A stretch of 64,000 bases of DNA from Brevundimonas sp. Root608. Its GTDB lineage: Bacteria; Pseudomonadota; Alphaproteobacteria; Caulobacterales; Caulobacteraceae. The notes beneath the pieces were generated by a model. The model made no database searches, was not told the origin of the DNA, and was given only the letters and a program-made list of their open reading frames with translations. Position numbers and translations under genes: made by a program. The DNA lies in the NCBI RefSeq assembly GCF_001427825.1, contig NZ_LMGT01000004.1, forward strand, positions 62,001 to 126,000. The letters are read 5' to 3'. Position 1 is the first letter of the stretch. Every line of letters begins with the position of its first letter. This document shows, piece after piece, positions 35,709-44,394 of the stretch.

Positions 35709-36761
35709 ATGGCTGCAGGCATACAGATCGGCGACGTGTGGGTGCCCGGACGGGTGCTGACCGCGCCCATGACAGGGATCACCGACCTGCCGTTCCGGCG
35801 GCTGGCCTCGCGGCTGGGCGCGGCCTATGTCGCGACCGAGATGGTGGCGGCCGCCGAGCTGGCGCGGGCCCGGCCGGACGTGGTGCGGCGCGCCGCCGTG
35901 GGCGAGGGCCTGCCGCTCACCGTGATCCAGCTGGTGGGGCGCGATCCAGCCGCGATGGCCGAGGGCGCGCGCATGGCCGAGAGGGCCGGGGCCGACATCA
36001 TCGACCTGAATTTCGGTTGTCCGGCCAAGGAGGTCACCGGCTCGGCCTGCGGCTCGGCCCTGATGCGGACGCCCGAGCTGGCCTGCCGGCTGATGCAGGC
36101 GGCGGTCGAAGCGACCACGCGGCCGGTGACGGTCAAGATGCGGCTGGGCTGGGACGACGCGCACCGCAACGCGCCCCTGCTGGCGAAACGGGCCGAGGAG
36201 ATCGGCGTGCGGGCGGTGACCGTGCATGGCCGGACGCGGGCGCAGTTCTACACCGGGCAGGCGGACTGGACGGCGGTGGGCGAGGTCAAGGCGGCGGTGG
36301 GCATTCCCGTCATCGTCAACGGCGACATCCTGACCGCCGACGACGCGCGCGAGGCCATGCGCCAGTCGGGCGCCGACGCGCTGATGCTGGGCCGCGGCGT
36401 CTATGGCCGGCCGTGGCTGGCGGCGCATATGGAACGGGCCCTGGCCGACGGGACCGTGCTGCTGGAGCCCGGGCGCGAAGAGCGGCTGGACATCGTCATC
36501 GAACACCTGCGCGCCTCGGTCGCCTTCTACGGCCTGCCGCTGGGCCTGAAGATGTTCCGCAAACATCTGGGCTGGTACATCGAACAGGCGCCCTGGCCCG
36601 CCGATCCCCTTGAGCGCAGGGCGGCCAAGTCCCGGTTGTGCCGCCTGGAAACGCCGGAGGATGTCGAGCGGGAGCTTGGCGCGCTGTGGCGGCCAGTGAC
36701 GCATTCCGGCAACCCTGTTGTTGATATTCAGCCACAGTTGGTCGAAGCTGGCGTTGCATGA
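35709..36761 (+). CDS. dusB: tRNA-dihydrouridine synthase (DusB/NifR3)
   Basis: 350 residues. It reduces uridines in the tRNA D loop with FMN and NADPH. Motifs: TAPMTGITDLPFRRL, LNFGCPAKEVTGSACGSAL with the catalytic Cys, VKMRLGWDD, VHGRTRAQFY, VIVNGDI and LGRGVYGRPW. ATG at 35709 gives the canonical N-terminus. It is the first gene of an overlapping chain with ntrY (ATGA), as nifR3 is upstream of ntr genes in other alphaproteobacteria. Confidence 0.94.
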   Translation: MAAGIQIGDVWVPGRVLTAPMTGITDLPFRRLASRLGAAYVATEMVAAAELARARPDVVRRAAVGEGLPLTVIQLVGRDPAAMAEGARMAERAGADIIDLNFGCPAKEVTGSACGSALMRTPELACRLMQAAVEATTRPVTVKMRLGWDDAHRNAPLLAKRAEEIGVRAVTVHGRTRAQFYTGQADWTAVGEVKAAVGIPVIVNGDILTADDAREAMRQSGADALMLGRGVYGRPWLAAHMERALADGTVLLEPGREERLDIVIEHLRASVAFYGLPLGLKMFRKHLGWYIEQAPWPADPLERRAAKSRLCRLETPEDVERELGALWRPVTHSGNPVVDIQPQLVEAGVA

Positions 36762-39055
36762 CGGATATTCCGACCGCTGACGCAGAGCCTGAACCCGCCG
36801 CGGACCGACGCGGTGTGGTTCGCTGGTTCGCCGGCTGGTCGGAGGAGCGGCGGCGCAACACCTTCCTCGTCTTCTACACGCTCGCCTTCCTGATCACCGT
36901 CGCCGCCATCTGGCTGGTCGCCGTCGCGCCGGGCAGCAGCGGCGAGGGCGCGCGGGCAAGCGCCAGCCAGGCGGTGCTGGTCATCCTGAGCGCCAACCTG
37001 CTGCTGATCGGAAGCCTGGCGATCGTTGTGGGACGGCGAGCCTTGTCCCTGTTCCGGCGACGGACGGACGCGGGCGCGCGCCTGCATCTGAGGTTCGTGA
37101 CCCTGTTCTCGCTGGTGGCGCTGGTGCCGGCGGTGCTGATCGCCCTGGTGTTCGGCGTGCTGGTCAACCGCGGGGTGGACCAGTGGTTCAGCGACAACGT
37201 CCAGTCGGCGGTCCAGAACGGAGCCCTGATCGGCGAGGCCTATCTGGACGACGTCTCGGAGGAGATGGACGGGGACCTGCGGGTGATCGCAGACCAACTG
37301 GTCGGGGCCCGGCCGCTGTTCGAAAACCGCATACAGTTTTCCGACGCCCTGACCCAGATCGCCGATCTGTTCGGCTATCCCGCCATCTATATCCTCGGGC
37401 CGGAAGGCGAGGTTCTGGCCAGCGGCGAGGCGCCCGGGGCCCCCCGCTATGTCGCGCCGCCCATCGCGGTGCTGGAGGCGGCGGCCCAAGGCGGGGAACC
37501 GCCCCAGCAGGTCACGGAGAACCCCGACACCGTGCGGTCGCTGATCGCCTTGCCGGCCTATGGCGACGCCTATCTGTATCTGGTCCGGCCCCTGCAGGAC
37601 GGCCTGATCGCCCAGATGCGCAACGGCGAGGAGTCAATCGTCGCCTATCGCGAGGCCAAGGAGAGTCGGCAGCGCATCCAGGCCGCCTTCGCCCTGAGCT
37701 ATTTCGAGACGGCCCTGCTGGTGCTGGTCGGCGCCATATGGCTGGGCATGGGGGCGGCGAGCGCCATATCGGCGCCGATCGGCCGGCTGGTCGAGGCCGC
37801 CGACCGCGTGGCCGGCGGAGACCTGACCGCGCGCGTCGACGCGGCCGACGGGCCGGGCGAGATCAAGACCCTGGCGGCCGCCTTCAACCGCATGACCGGC
37901 GACCTCGCGGCCCAACAGGCGGCATTGCGAGCCGCCAGTGAGGAGGCCACGGGCCGCAGCCGGTTCATCGAGACCGTGCTGTCCGGCGTGTCGGCGGGCG
38001 TGATCGGTCTGGACCGCCAGCGCCGCGTCTCGGCCATCAACGACAGCGCCGTGGAACTGCTGGCCATTCGCGAAGCCGACATCATCGGTCGGCCGCTCGG
38101 CGACGTGTCGCCGGAGCTCAGCGAGCTGGCGGGCCGGGCTGAGGCCCATATCGAGGAAGAGATCGACGTCAGCCTGGAGGGCGAGACCCGGCGGCTGCGC
38201 GTGCGCATCGAGGGCGGCGTCGGCGGCGAGATGGTGCTGACCTTCGACGACATCACCCGGCTGGTGACGGCCCAGCGCAACGCCGCCTGGCGCGACGTGG
38301 CGCGGCGCATCGCCCATGAGATCAAGAACCCCCTGACCCCGATCCAGCTGTCGGCCGAGCGGCTGCGGCGGCGCTACCGCGGCCAGGTCATGGACGACGT
38401 CGAGGTGTTCGACCGCTGCACCGAAACCATCATCCGCCAGGTCGGCGACATCGGCCGGATGGTCGATGAGTTCTCGTCCTTCGCCCGCATGCCGGCCCCG
38501 CGCTTCACCGCCGTCGATCCGGCCGAATTGCTTCGCGAGGCGGTGTTCGCCCAGCGCGTGGCGGCGTCCGACATCGGGGTCGAGCTGATCGAGCCGTTGC
38601 CGAAGGCCGTGCTGCACGCCGACCGGCCCATGATCGGCCAGGCCCTGACCAATATCCTCAAGAACGCGGGCGAGGCCGTGGCGGCGCGCCGGGCGATCGC
38701 GCCGCGCGAGGGCGATGGCGAACGTCCGGGGATTTCGGCGCGGCTGACGGTCGAGGACGAGACGGCGACCTTCGTCATCGAGGACGACGGCATGGGACTG
38801 CCCGCGAAGGACCGCGACCGGTTGACCGAGCCCTATGTGACGACGCGCGAGAAGGGCACCGGCCTGGGCCTCGCCATCGTCAAACGCATCTGCGAGGAGC
38901 ACGGCGGCGAGTTGAAGATGGCCGATGCAGAAATCCTTTCGGGCGCCCGGGTGTGCCTGATCTTCCCCCTCAAATCCCAACCCAAATCGACCGGCGCGGC
39001 CGGGGCGAAGGATGCGAAAGCATCCCGGTCCCCGGCCGTCCCGGCCGCCGAATAG
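36758..39055 (+). CDS. ntrY: Nitrogen-regulation sensor histidine kinase NtrY
   Basis: 765 residues. Membrane segments at about 31-52, 67-88 and 104-130 precede a periplasmic loop of about 170 residues and a further helix near 315-340. Then come HAMP (about 340-395), a PAS domain (about 405-510), the dimerisation domain with phospho-acceptor His in RIAHEIKNPLTPIQLSAERL, and an ATPase domain with N (LTNILKNAGEAV), G1 (IEDDGMGLP) and G2 (GTGLGLAIV) boxes. The transmembrane part distinguishes it from soluble NtrB. It overlaps dusB by four bases and precedes ntrX by nine bases. Confidence 0.93.
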   Translation: MTDIPTADAEPEPAADRRGVVRWFAGWSEERRRNTFLVFYTLAFLITVAAIWLVAVAPGSSGEGARASASQAVLVILSANLLLIGSLAIVVGRRALSLFRRRTDAGARLHLRFVTLFSLVALVPAVLIALVFGVLVNRGVDQWFSDNVQSAVQNGALIGEAYLDDVSEEMDGDLRVIADQLVGARPLFENRIQFSDALTQIADLFGYPAIYILGPEGEVLASGEAPGAPRYVAPPIAVLEAAAQGGEPPQQVTENPDTVRSLIALPAYGDAYLYLVRPLQDGLIAQMRNGEESIVAYREAKESRQRIQAAFALSYFETALLVLVGAIWLGMGAASAISAPIGRLVEAADRVAGGDLTARVDAADGPGEIKTLAAAFNRMTGDLAAQQAALRAASEEATGRSRFIETVLSGVSAGVIGLDRQRRVSAINDSAVELLAIREADIIGRPLGDVSPELSELAGRAEAHIEEEIDVSLEGETRRLRVRIEGGVGGEMVLTFDDITRLVTAQRNAAWRDVARRIAHEIKNPLTPIQLSAERLRRRYRGQVMDDVEVFDRCTETIIRQVGDIGRMVDEFSSFARMPAPRFTAVDPAELLREAVFAQRVAASDIGVELIEPLPKAVLHADRPMIGQALTNILKNAGEAVAARRAIAPREGDGERPGISARLTVEDETATFVIEDDGMGLPAKDRDRLTEPYVTTREKGTGLGLAIVKRICEEHGGELKMADAEILSGARVCLIFPLKSQPKSTGAAGAKDAKASRSPAVPAAE

Positions 39056-39064
39056 CGAGGCGTC

Positions 39065-40480
39065 ATGCGATCCACGGGAGCCGACATTCTGGTCGTCGAC
39101 GACGAGGCCGATATCCGGGAGCTGGTCTCTGGCCTGCTCGAGGACGAGGGCCACGCCGTGCGCACAGCCTCGAACTCGGACGAGGCCCTGGCCGCGATCC
39201 GGGCCCGAAAGCCGTCGCTGGCGCTGCTGGATATCTGGATGCAGGGCGGGGGCCTGGACGGGCTGGAACTGCTGGACGTGATCAAGGAGCTGGATCCCGA
39301 CCTGCCGGTGGTGATGATCTCGGGTCACGGCAATATCGAGACGGCGGTCACGGCGCTGCAGCGCGGGGCCTATGACTTCATCGAGAAGCCGTTCAAGTCC
39401 GACCGGCTGGTGGTGGTGGTCCAGCGCGCCCTCGAGGCCAGCTCGCTGAAGCGCGAGAACCGGCGCCTGCGGGCCCAGGTGGCGGCCCCGACGGGCTTCA
39501 TCGGCCGCTCCGCCGCGGCCCAGGCCCTGCGCAGCACCATCGCCAAGGTCGCGCCGGCCAACAGCCGGGTCCTGATCTCGGGTCCGCCGGGCTCGGGCAA
39601 GGAATTGGTCGCGCGCCAGATCCACGAGGCCAGCGCCCGCTCGCGGGGCGAGTTCGTCGCCATCGCCGCCGCCGGCATGACGCCCGAACGTCTGGATATC
39701 GAACTGTTCGGGGAGGAGGGCGTCGACGGCCGGCCGCGCAAGATCGGCGTGTTCGAACGCGCCCACAACGGCACCCTCTATCTGGACGACGTCGGCGACA
39801 TGCCGCGCGAGAGCCAGAGCCGCGTGCTGCGCGTGCTCGTCGAGCAGCGCTTCCGCCGGGTGGGCGGCGAGCAGGACGTGCAGGTCGACATCCGGGTGGT
39901 GACCTCGACCTCGCGCGACCTCAAGCAGGAGATCGCCGAGGGCCGCTTCCGCGAGGACCTGTTCCACCGCCTCAATGTGGTGCCGATCCGCGTGCCCGCC
40001 CTGTCGGAGCGGCGCGAGGATATCCAGGAGCTGATCGACTACTTCATCGACACCCTGTCGGCGTCGCAGGGCCTGACCCGGCGGCGGCTGGGCGACGACG
40101 CCATCGCCGTGCTGCAGGTCCATCCCTGGCCGGGCAATGTCCGCCAGCTCAGGAACAACGTCGAGCGGCTGCTGATCCTGGCCACGGGCGATCCTGACGA
40201 GCCGATCAGCGCCGACATGCTGCCGCAGGAGGCGACCAACGCCAACTCCACCGGCACTCTGGGCGGCGAGCGCATCATCGCCCTGCCGTTGCGTGAGGCG
40301 CGCGAGGTGTTCGAGCGGGAATATCTGGCGGCGCAGATCATGCGTTTCGGCGGCAACATCTCGCGCACCGCGGCCTTCATCGGCATGGAGCGGTCGGCCC
40401 TGCACCGGAAGCTCAAGTCTCTGGGCGTGTCGCCGTCGCGCGGCGGCGAGGAAGACATCGAAGAGGTTGTCGAGGCATGA
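39065..40480 (+). CDS. ntrX: Response regulator NtrX
   Basis: 471 residues: receiver (1-120, with DDEADIRE, Asp in ALLDIWMQG and Lys in FIEKPFKS), AAA+ domain with Walker A GPPGSGKE near 173-180 and Walker B GTLYLDDVGDMP, and a C-terminal Fis-type helix-turn-helix (GGNISRTAAFIGMERSALHRKLK). The region where sigma-54 activators have GAFTGA reads ELFGEEGVDGRPRKIGVFERA, so that contact loop is missing. Known NtrX proteins of Brucella and relatives also lack it. Its stop overlaps the start of the transaminase gene (ATGA). Confidence 0.93.
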   Translation: MRSTGADILVVDDEADIRELVSGLLEDEGHAVRTASNSDEALAAIRARKPSLALLDIWMQGGGLDGLELLDVIKELDPDLPVVMISGHGNIETAVTALQRGAYDFIEKPFKSDRLVVVVQRALEASSLKRENRRLRAQVAAPTGFIGRSAAAQALRSTIAKVAPANSRVLISGPPGSGKELVARQIHEASARSRGEFVAIAAAGMTPERLDIELFGEEGVDGRPRKIGVFERAHNGTLYLDDVGDMPRESQSRVLRVLVEQRFRRVGGEQDVQVDIRVVTSTSRDLKQEIAEGRFREDLFHRLNVVPIRVPALSERREDIQELIDYFIDTLSASQGLTRRRLGDDAIAVLQVHPWPGNVRQLRNNVERLLILATGDPDEPISADMLPQEATNANSTGTLGGERIIALPLREAREVFEREYLAAQIMRFGGNISRTAAFIGMERSALHRKLKSLGVSPSRGGEEDIEEVVEA

Positions 40481-41340
40481 GCCGGGTCGCCTACGTCAAC
40501 GGCCAGTACCAGCCGCACGGACAGGCCGTGATCCATGTCGAGGATCGCGGCTTCCAGTTCGCCGACGGCGTCTATGAGGTCTGGTCGGTGTTCGACGGCC
40601 GCCTGGCCGACTTCGACGGCCATATGACGCGCCTGCACCGCAGCCTGAACGAGTTGCGGATCCCTGTTCCGATGACGGCCGAGGCACTCGCGCGGGTGCT
40701 GAACGAGACGGTGCGGCGCAACCGGGTGCGCGAGGGACTGGTGTATATCCAGGTCACGCGCGGCACGGCCCGCCGCGACCATCCGTTCCCCCCCGACGGC
40801 ACGGCGCCCAGCGTGATCGTCACCGCCCGCTCCCTGCCGCTGTCGAAGGGCAATGCGGCGGCGAAGAAGGGGGTGGCCGTGGTCACCCATCCCGACATTC
40901 GCTGGGGCCGCTGCGACATCAAGACCGTGGGTCTGTTGCCCAACGTCCTGGCCAAGCAGGCAGCCAAGGAAAAGGGCGCGGCCGAAGCCTGGATGGTCGA
41001 CGAGATGGGCCTGGTCACCGAGGGGTCGTCGACCAACGCCTGGATCGTCGACGAGAACGGCGTGCTGAGAACCCGCGACGCCCAGTCCAACATCCTGCGC
41101 GGCATCACCCGGGCCGCCGTGATGAAGCTGATCGAGGAGGAGGGGCTGGCGTTCGAGGAACGGGCCTTCAGCGTCGACGAGGCCACGCGGGCCAGGGAGG
41201 CCTTCTACACCTCGGCCAGCGGCTTCGTCATGCCGGCGGTGTCTATCGACGGAACGAAGATCGGCAACGGCAAGCCCGGACCGATCGCGACGCGGCTGCG
41301 GACCCTGTATCTCGATCAGGCGATCCGCGACGCGATCTGA
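40477..41340 (+). CDS. dat: D-amino-acid transaminase
   Basis: 287 residues of fold-type IV PLP enzymes. It interconverts D-alanine and D-glutamate with keto acids. Motifs: HVEDRGFQFADGVYEV, YIQVTRGTARRDHPFP, the PLP-binding Lys149 in DIKTVGLLPNVLAKQ, EAWMVDEMGLVTEGSSTNAW and SNILRGITR. The RGTA.RDH and GSSTNAW forms favour D-amino-acid transaminase over branched-chain transaminase. The start codon overlaps the ntrX stop; the location between ntrX and hfq is conserved in Caulobacterales as far as I know. Confidence 0.9.
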   Translation: MSRVAYVNGQYQPHGQAVIHVEDRGFQFADGVYEVWSVFDGRLADFDGHMTRLHRSLNELRIPVPMTAEALARVLNETVRRNRVREGLVYIQVTRGTARRDHPFPPDGTAPSVIVTARSLPLSKGNAAAKKGVAVVTHPDIRWGRCDIKTVGLLPNVLAKQAAKEKGAAEAWMVDEMGLVTEGSSTNAWIVDENGVLRTRDAQSNILRGITRAAVMKLIEEEGLAFEERAFSVDEATRAREAFYTSASGFVMPAVSIDGTKIGNGKPGPIATRLRTLYLDQAIRDAI

Positions 41341-41468
41341 GGTCCGCGCGCACGGAATGAGATTGATCGGCCGCCGCCGATGCCTATGCTGACGGGGCCG
41401 GACATCCGATCCAGCCCCGCGCCGCTCCTCCTCGGCCGGAGAACAAGCAAGAACAGGCTGAACCTGCC

Positions 41469-41714
41469 ATGTCGCAAGACAAGTCCAAGAACCTTCAGGA
41501 CACCTTCCTCAACTCGGTCCGCAAGACCAAGACGCCGCTGACCATCTTCCTCGTCAACGGGGTCAAGCTGCAGGGCATCGTGACCTGGTTCGACAACTTC
41601 TGCGTGCTGCTGCGCCGCGACGGCCAGTCGCAGCTGGTCTACAAGCACGCCATCTCGACCATCATGCCGTCCGCGCCCGTGCAGCTGTACGAGCCGGAAG
41701 CCGACGAGGACTGA
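41469..41714 (+). CDS. hfq: RNA chaperone Hfq
   Basis: 81 residues, a short Hfq with no C-terminal tail. It forms a hexameric ring that helps small RNAs pair with mRNAs. Sm1 ([27 protein letters not shown]) is followed by Sm2 with [12 protein letters not shown], which has the conserved KH. It has its own 128-base upstream region; a possible TTGATC/TATGCT pair at 41364-41390 has a short 15-base spacer and is not called as a promoter. Confidence 0.96.
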   Translation: MSQDKSKNLQDTFLNSVRKTKTPLTIFLVNGVKLQGIVTWFDNFCVLLRRDGQSQLVYKHAISTIMPSAPVQLYEPEADED

Positions 41715-41731
41715 TCGCTCCGCCCCTTCGA

Positions 41732-41866
41732 CCGTCACCCTCGGGCTTGACCCGAGGGCCAGACGTGGTGCGGCTGTGCGTCAGGGATGGCCCAACGGCC
41801 GTCGACTTCCTATCTGTCGATCCGCACCCCAACATCCGATCCTCGGGTCAAGCCCGAGGGTGACGG
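41732..41866. repeat. REPIN-like pair of inverted palindromic repeats
   Basis: The left arm (41732-41758) and right arm (41840-41866) are inverted copies, identical at 26 of 27 bases, with 81 bases between. Each arm is itself palindromic: CCCTCGGG-CTTGA-CCCGAGGG on the left. Two REP-type palindromes in inverted order are the definition of a REPIN. The right arm lies inside the open frame of hflX and is translated as DPRVKPEGDG, a peptide I associate with a dispersed repeat in alphaproteobacteria. Confidence 0.8.
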
Positions 41867-43199
41867 CGTAGAGAAAGCCCGAGACCTGACCACCAAACAC
41901 ATCGACCACGCCGTCCCGCTGATCCGGGCCGTCGTCATCCACCCCGAACGCTCCGACTCCGGCGCCGGCGACAGCTCGCGCCAGTCGGTCGAGCGTCTGG
42001 AGGAAGCCGTCGGCCTCGCCCGGGCGCTGGACCTCGACGTGCGCGGCGAAGAGATCGTGCGCATCCGCAAGGTCACCCCCGCGACCCTGTTCGGCTCGGG
42101 CAAGGTCGAGGAGCTGGCCGCCCTGGTCCGCGCCGCCGAGGCCGAGGCCGTGGTCGTCGACGACGACCTCTCGCCGGTGCAGCAGCGCAATCTGGAGAAG
42201 GCCTGGGACTGCAAGGTCATCGACCGCACCGGCCTGATCCTCGAGATCTTCGGCCGCCGCGCGCGGACCAAGGAAGGCCGGCTGCAGGTCGAGCTGGCGC
42301 GGCTGGACTATGAGAAATCCCGCCTCGTCCGCACCTGGACCCACCTCGAGCGGCAACGCGGCGGCACCGGCTCGACCGGCGGCCCCGGCGAGACCCAGAT
42401 CGAACTCGACCGCCGCCTGATCGCCGACCGGATCGTCAAGCTGAAGGTCGAGCTGGACGAGGTGCGCCGCACGCGCGGCCTGCACCGCAAACAGCGCCAG
42501 AAGGTCCCGTTCCCGACCATCGCCCTGGTCGGCTACACCAACGCCGGCAAGTCGACCCTGTTCAACCGGCTGACCGGCTCCGAGGTCTTCGCCAAGGACC
42601 TGCTGTTCGCCACCCTCGACACGACCCAGCGCACCATCCGCCTGCCGCAGGGCCGTCCCGCGATCGTGGCCGACACCGTCGGCTTCATCTCCGACCTGCC
42701 GCACGAACTGGTCGAGAGCTTCCGGGCGACGCTGGAGGAGGTCGGCGAGGCCGACCTGATCCTGCACGTCCGCGACATCGCCTCGGCCGACAGCGAGGCC
42801 CAGGCCAAGGACGTCGAGGCGGTGCTGAAGCAGATCGAGACGCCGGAGGGCAAGACGCGGCGGGTGCTGGAGGTTTGGAACAAGATCGACCTGCTGGCCG
42901 ACGACGTGCGCGAGGCCGTGCTGGGCCAGGCCGAACGCCTGTCGCGCGAGGGCAAGGCGGTCGCCGTCTCGGCCTGGACCGGGGAGGGGATCGAACCCCT
43001 GCGCCAGGCCATCGCCGGGCTGATCGACGACGACCCCGAGACCGAACTGGTGCTGGACCCGTCCCAGGGCGAGGCCCTGGCCTGGCTGTACGAGAACGGC
43101 CGCGTCACCGGCCGCGAGACGGATGATCAGGGCCGGACCCATGTGGTGGTGCGGCTGCACCCGGCGGCCCTGGGCCGGTTCGAGCGGCAGTTCGGGTAG
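41787..43199 (+). CDS. hflX: GTPase HflX
   Basis: 470 residues. HflX binds the large ribosomal subunit and splits stalled ribosomes. An N-terminal subdomain contains VTPATLFGSGKVEEL; the Gly-rich linker (GGTGSTGGPGETQIELD) follows; the GTPase domain has G1 VGYTNAGKSTLFN near residue 250, G3 DTVGFISDLP and G4 NKID. No in-frame ATG, GTG or TTG exists between 41866 and the conserved AVVIHPERS segment, so translation must begin at or before ATG 41787 and run through the right arm of the REPIN-like element. That ATG has a poor ribosome-binding site. Confidence 0.92.
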   Translation: MAQRPSTSYLSIRTPTSDPRVKPEGDGVEKARDLTTKHIDHAVPLIRAVVIHPERSDSGAGDSSRQSVERLEEAVGLARALDLDVRGEEIVRIRKVTPATLFGSGKVEELAALVRAAEAEAVVVDDDLSPVQQRNLEKAWDCKVIDRTGLILEIFGRRARTKEGRLQVELARLDYEKSRLVRTWTHLERQRGGTGSTGGPGETQIELDRRLIADRIVKLKVELDEVRRTRGLHRKQRQKVPFPTIALVGYTNAGKSTLFNRLTGSEVFAKDLLFATLDTTQRTIRLPQGRPAIVADTVGFISDLPHELVESFRATLEEVGEADLILHVRDIASADSEAQAKDVEAVLKQIETPEGKTRRVLEVWNKIDLLADDVREAVLGQAERLSREGKAVAVSAWTGEGIEPLRQAIAGLIDDDPETELVLDPSQGEALAWLYENGRVTGRETDDQGRTHVVVRLHPAALGRFERQFG

Positions 43200-43209
43200 G
43201 GGCGGGGCT

Positions 43210-43324
43210 CCTCTCCACCGCTTCGCGGTCCCCCTCTCCACTGCGTAGGGAGGAGATGGAGCACTGTTGTCTCCTCCCTGTCGGCGAAGCCGATGGGGAG
43301 GGGGACCGCGAAGCGGTGGAGGGG
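43210..43324. repeat. Long inverted-repeat element (cruciform-forming)
   Basis: Outer arms 43210-43239 and 43295-43324 pair at 28 of 30 bases. Inside, AGGGAGGAGA (about 43247-43256) pairs with TCTCCTCCCT (43270-43279). The whole 115-bp unit can fold back as one long hairpin. It lies between hflX and a truncated DUF559 gene. It has no coding potential and no target duplication that I can see. Confidence 0.8.
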
Positions 43325-43326
43325 TA

Positions 43327-43593
43327 TCAGCCGCCGCACCGCTCATGAGCGGTTCGCCGGATGAAATTCACGACCCCATCCAGATGCACCCGGACATCCT
43401 CGGCGGCGAGCCGAAAGACCCTCACGCCCTGTTCGCGCAGCCACGCTGTGCGCCGCGTGTCGTGCGCGATCTGCTCGGAACGTTCGTGGCCTTGACCGTC
43501 GACTTCGACGGCCAACTTCGCTGCCGCGCAGTAGAAGTCGAGAACGTACGGGCCGATCGGATGCTGCAGAACTAACGACGCCAGCGAATACAA
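43327..43593 (-). pseudogene. 5'-truncated DUF559 (endonuclease-like) gene
   Basis: The open frame encodes 88 residues. QHPIGPYVLDFYCAAAKLAVEVDGQGHE and TAWLREQGVRVFRL (seen in pieces) match the core of DUF559 proteins, which resemble very-short-patch-repair-type nucleases. Complete members have about 35 more N-terminal residues, including a segment like LW..LR...GWKFRRQ directly before HPIGPY; here the preceding residues (MYSLASLVL) are unrelated and mazG follows only 15 bases upstream. I read it as a remnant. It sits beside a long inverted repeat. Translation of a short product cannot be excluded. Confidence 0.65.
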
Positions 43594-43608
43594 TCTCAGG
43601 TTAGAAGG

Positions 43609-44394
43609 TCAGCCTCTTTCGTGCGCCTTCGCCGCGTCCCACAGCCCGTCCATCTCGGCCAGATCGCTCTGCTCCGGACCCCGCCCGTCCTTCGCCAGTT
43701 CCGCCTCGATGAAGCCGAACCGCCGCACGAATTTCGCATTGGCCCCGCGCAGCGCGTCCTCGGGCTCCACTCCCAGCTTCCGCGCCAGGTTGGCGACCAC
43801 GAACAGCAGGTCCCCGACCTCGTCGCGGGCCTTGTCGAGGTCGCCGGCGGCGATCTCGACGCGCAGTTCGGCGACCTCCTCGTCCAGCTTGTCGAACACC
43901 TCGTCGGTCGAGGGCCAGTCGAAGCCGACGCGGGCGGCGCGTTTGGTCAGCTTGGCGGCGCGGGCGAGGGCGGGCAGGCCGACGGGCACGTCGTCCAGCA
44001 CGCCGTGCTGCGCTTTCGCGACGCGTTCGGCCGCCTTGATGTCCTCCCAGCGGGCCTTCTGGGCGGCGCCGTCCGGTTTCGCCGCCTCGTCGCCGAAGAC
44101 ATGCGGATGCCGCCGCTCAAGCTTGTCGGCGATGGCGTTGGCCACGTCGTCGAAGGCGAACAGCCCCTGTTCCTCGGCCATGCGGGCGTGGAAGACGGTC
44201 TGGAACAACAGGTCGCCCAGCTCGGACTTGAGATCGTCCATGTCGCCCCGCTCGATAGCGTCGGCGACCTCATAGGCCTCCTCCAGGGTGTAGGGGGCGA
44301 TGGTGGCGAAGGTCTGCTCCACGTCCCAGGGACAGCCGCCGACCGGGTCGCGCAGCCTGGCCATGATGGCGGTCAGGCGGTCGATGGGGGTCAT
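43609..44394 (-). CDS. mazG: Nucleoside triphosphate pyrophosphohydrolase MazG
   Basis: 261 residues with tandem MazG domains. It hydrolyses NTPs and dNTPs, including damaged ones, to monophosphates. Domain 1: CPWDVEQTFATIAPYTLEEA, then ELGDLLFQTVFHARMAEE, with the EExxE/ExxD metal-binding acids. Domain 2: DKLDEEVAELRVEI and EVGDLLFVVANLARKLG. The first codons overlap the stop of the upstream MFS gene by four bases, so they are co-translated. Confidence 0.92.
   Translation of the reverse strand: MTPIDRLTAIMARLRDPVGGCPWDVEQTFATIAPYTLEEAYEVADAIERGDMDDLKSELGDLLFQTVFHARMAEEQGLFAFDDVANAIADKLERRHPHVFGDEAAKPDGAAQKARWEDIKAAERVAKAQHGVLDDVPVGLPALARAAKLTKRAARVGFDWPSTDEVFDKLDEEVAELRVEIAAGDLDKARDEVGDLLFVVANLARKLGVEPEDALRGANAKFVRRFGFIEAELAKDGRGPEQSDLAEMDGLWDAAKAHERG

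Noticed and set aside
36758..39055. NtrB as identity of the histidine kinase
   Set aside because: It has several membrane helices, a periplasmic loop and HAMP before PAS; NtrB is soluble. NtrY fits.
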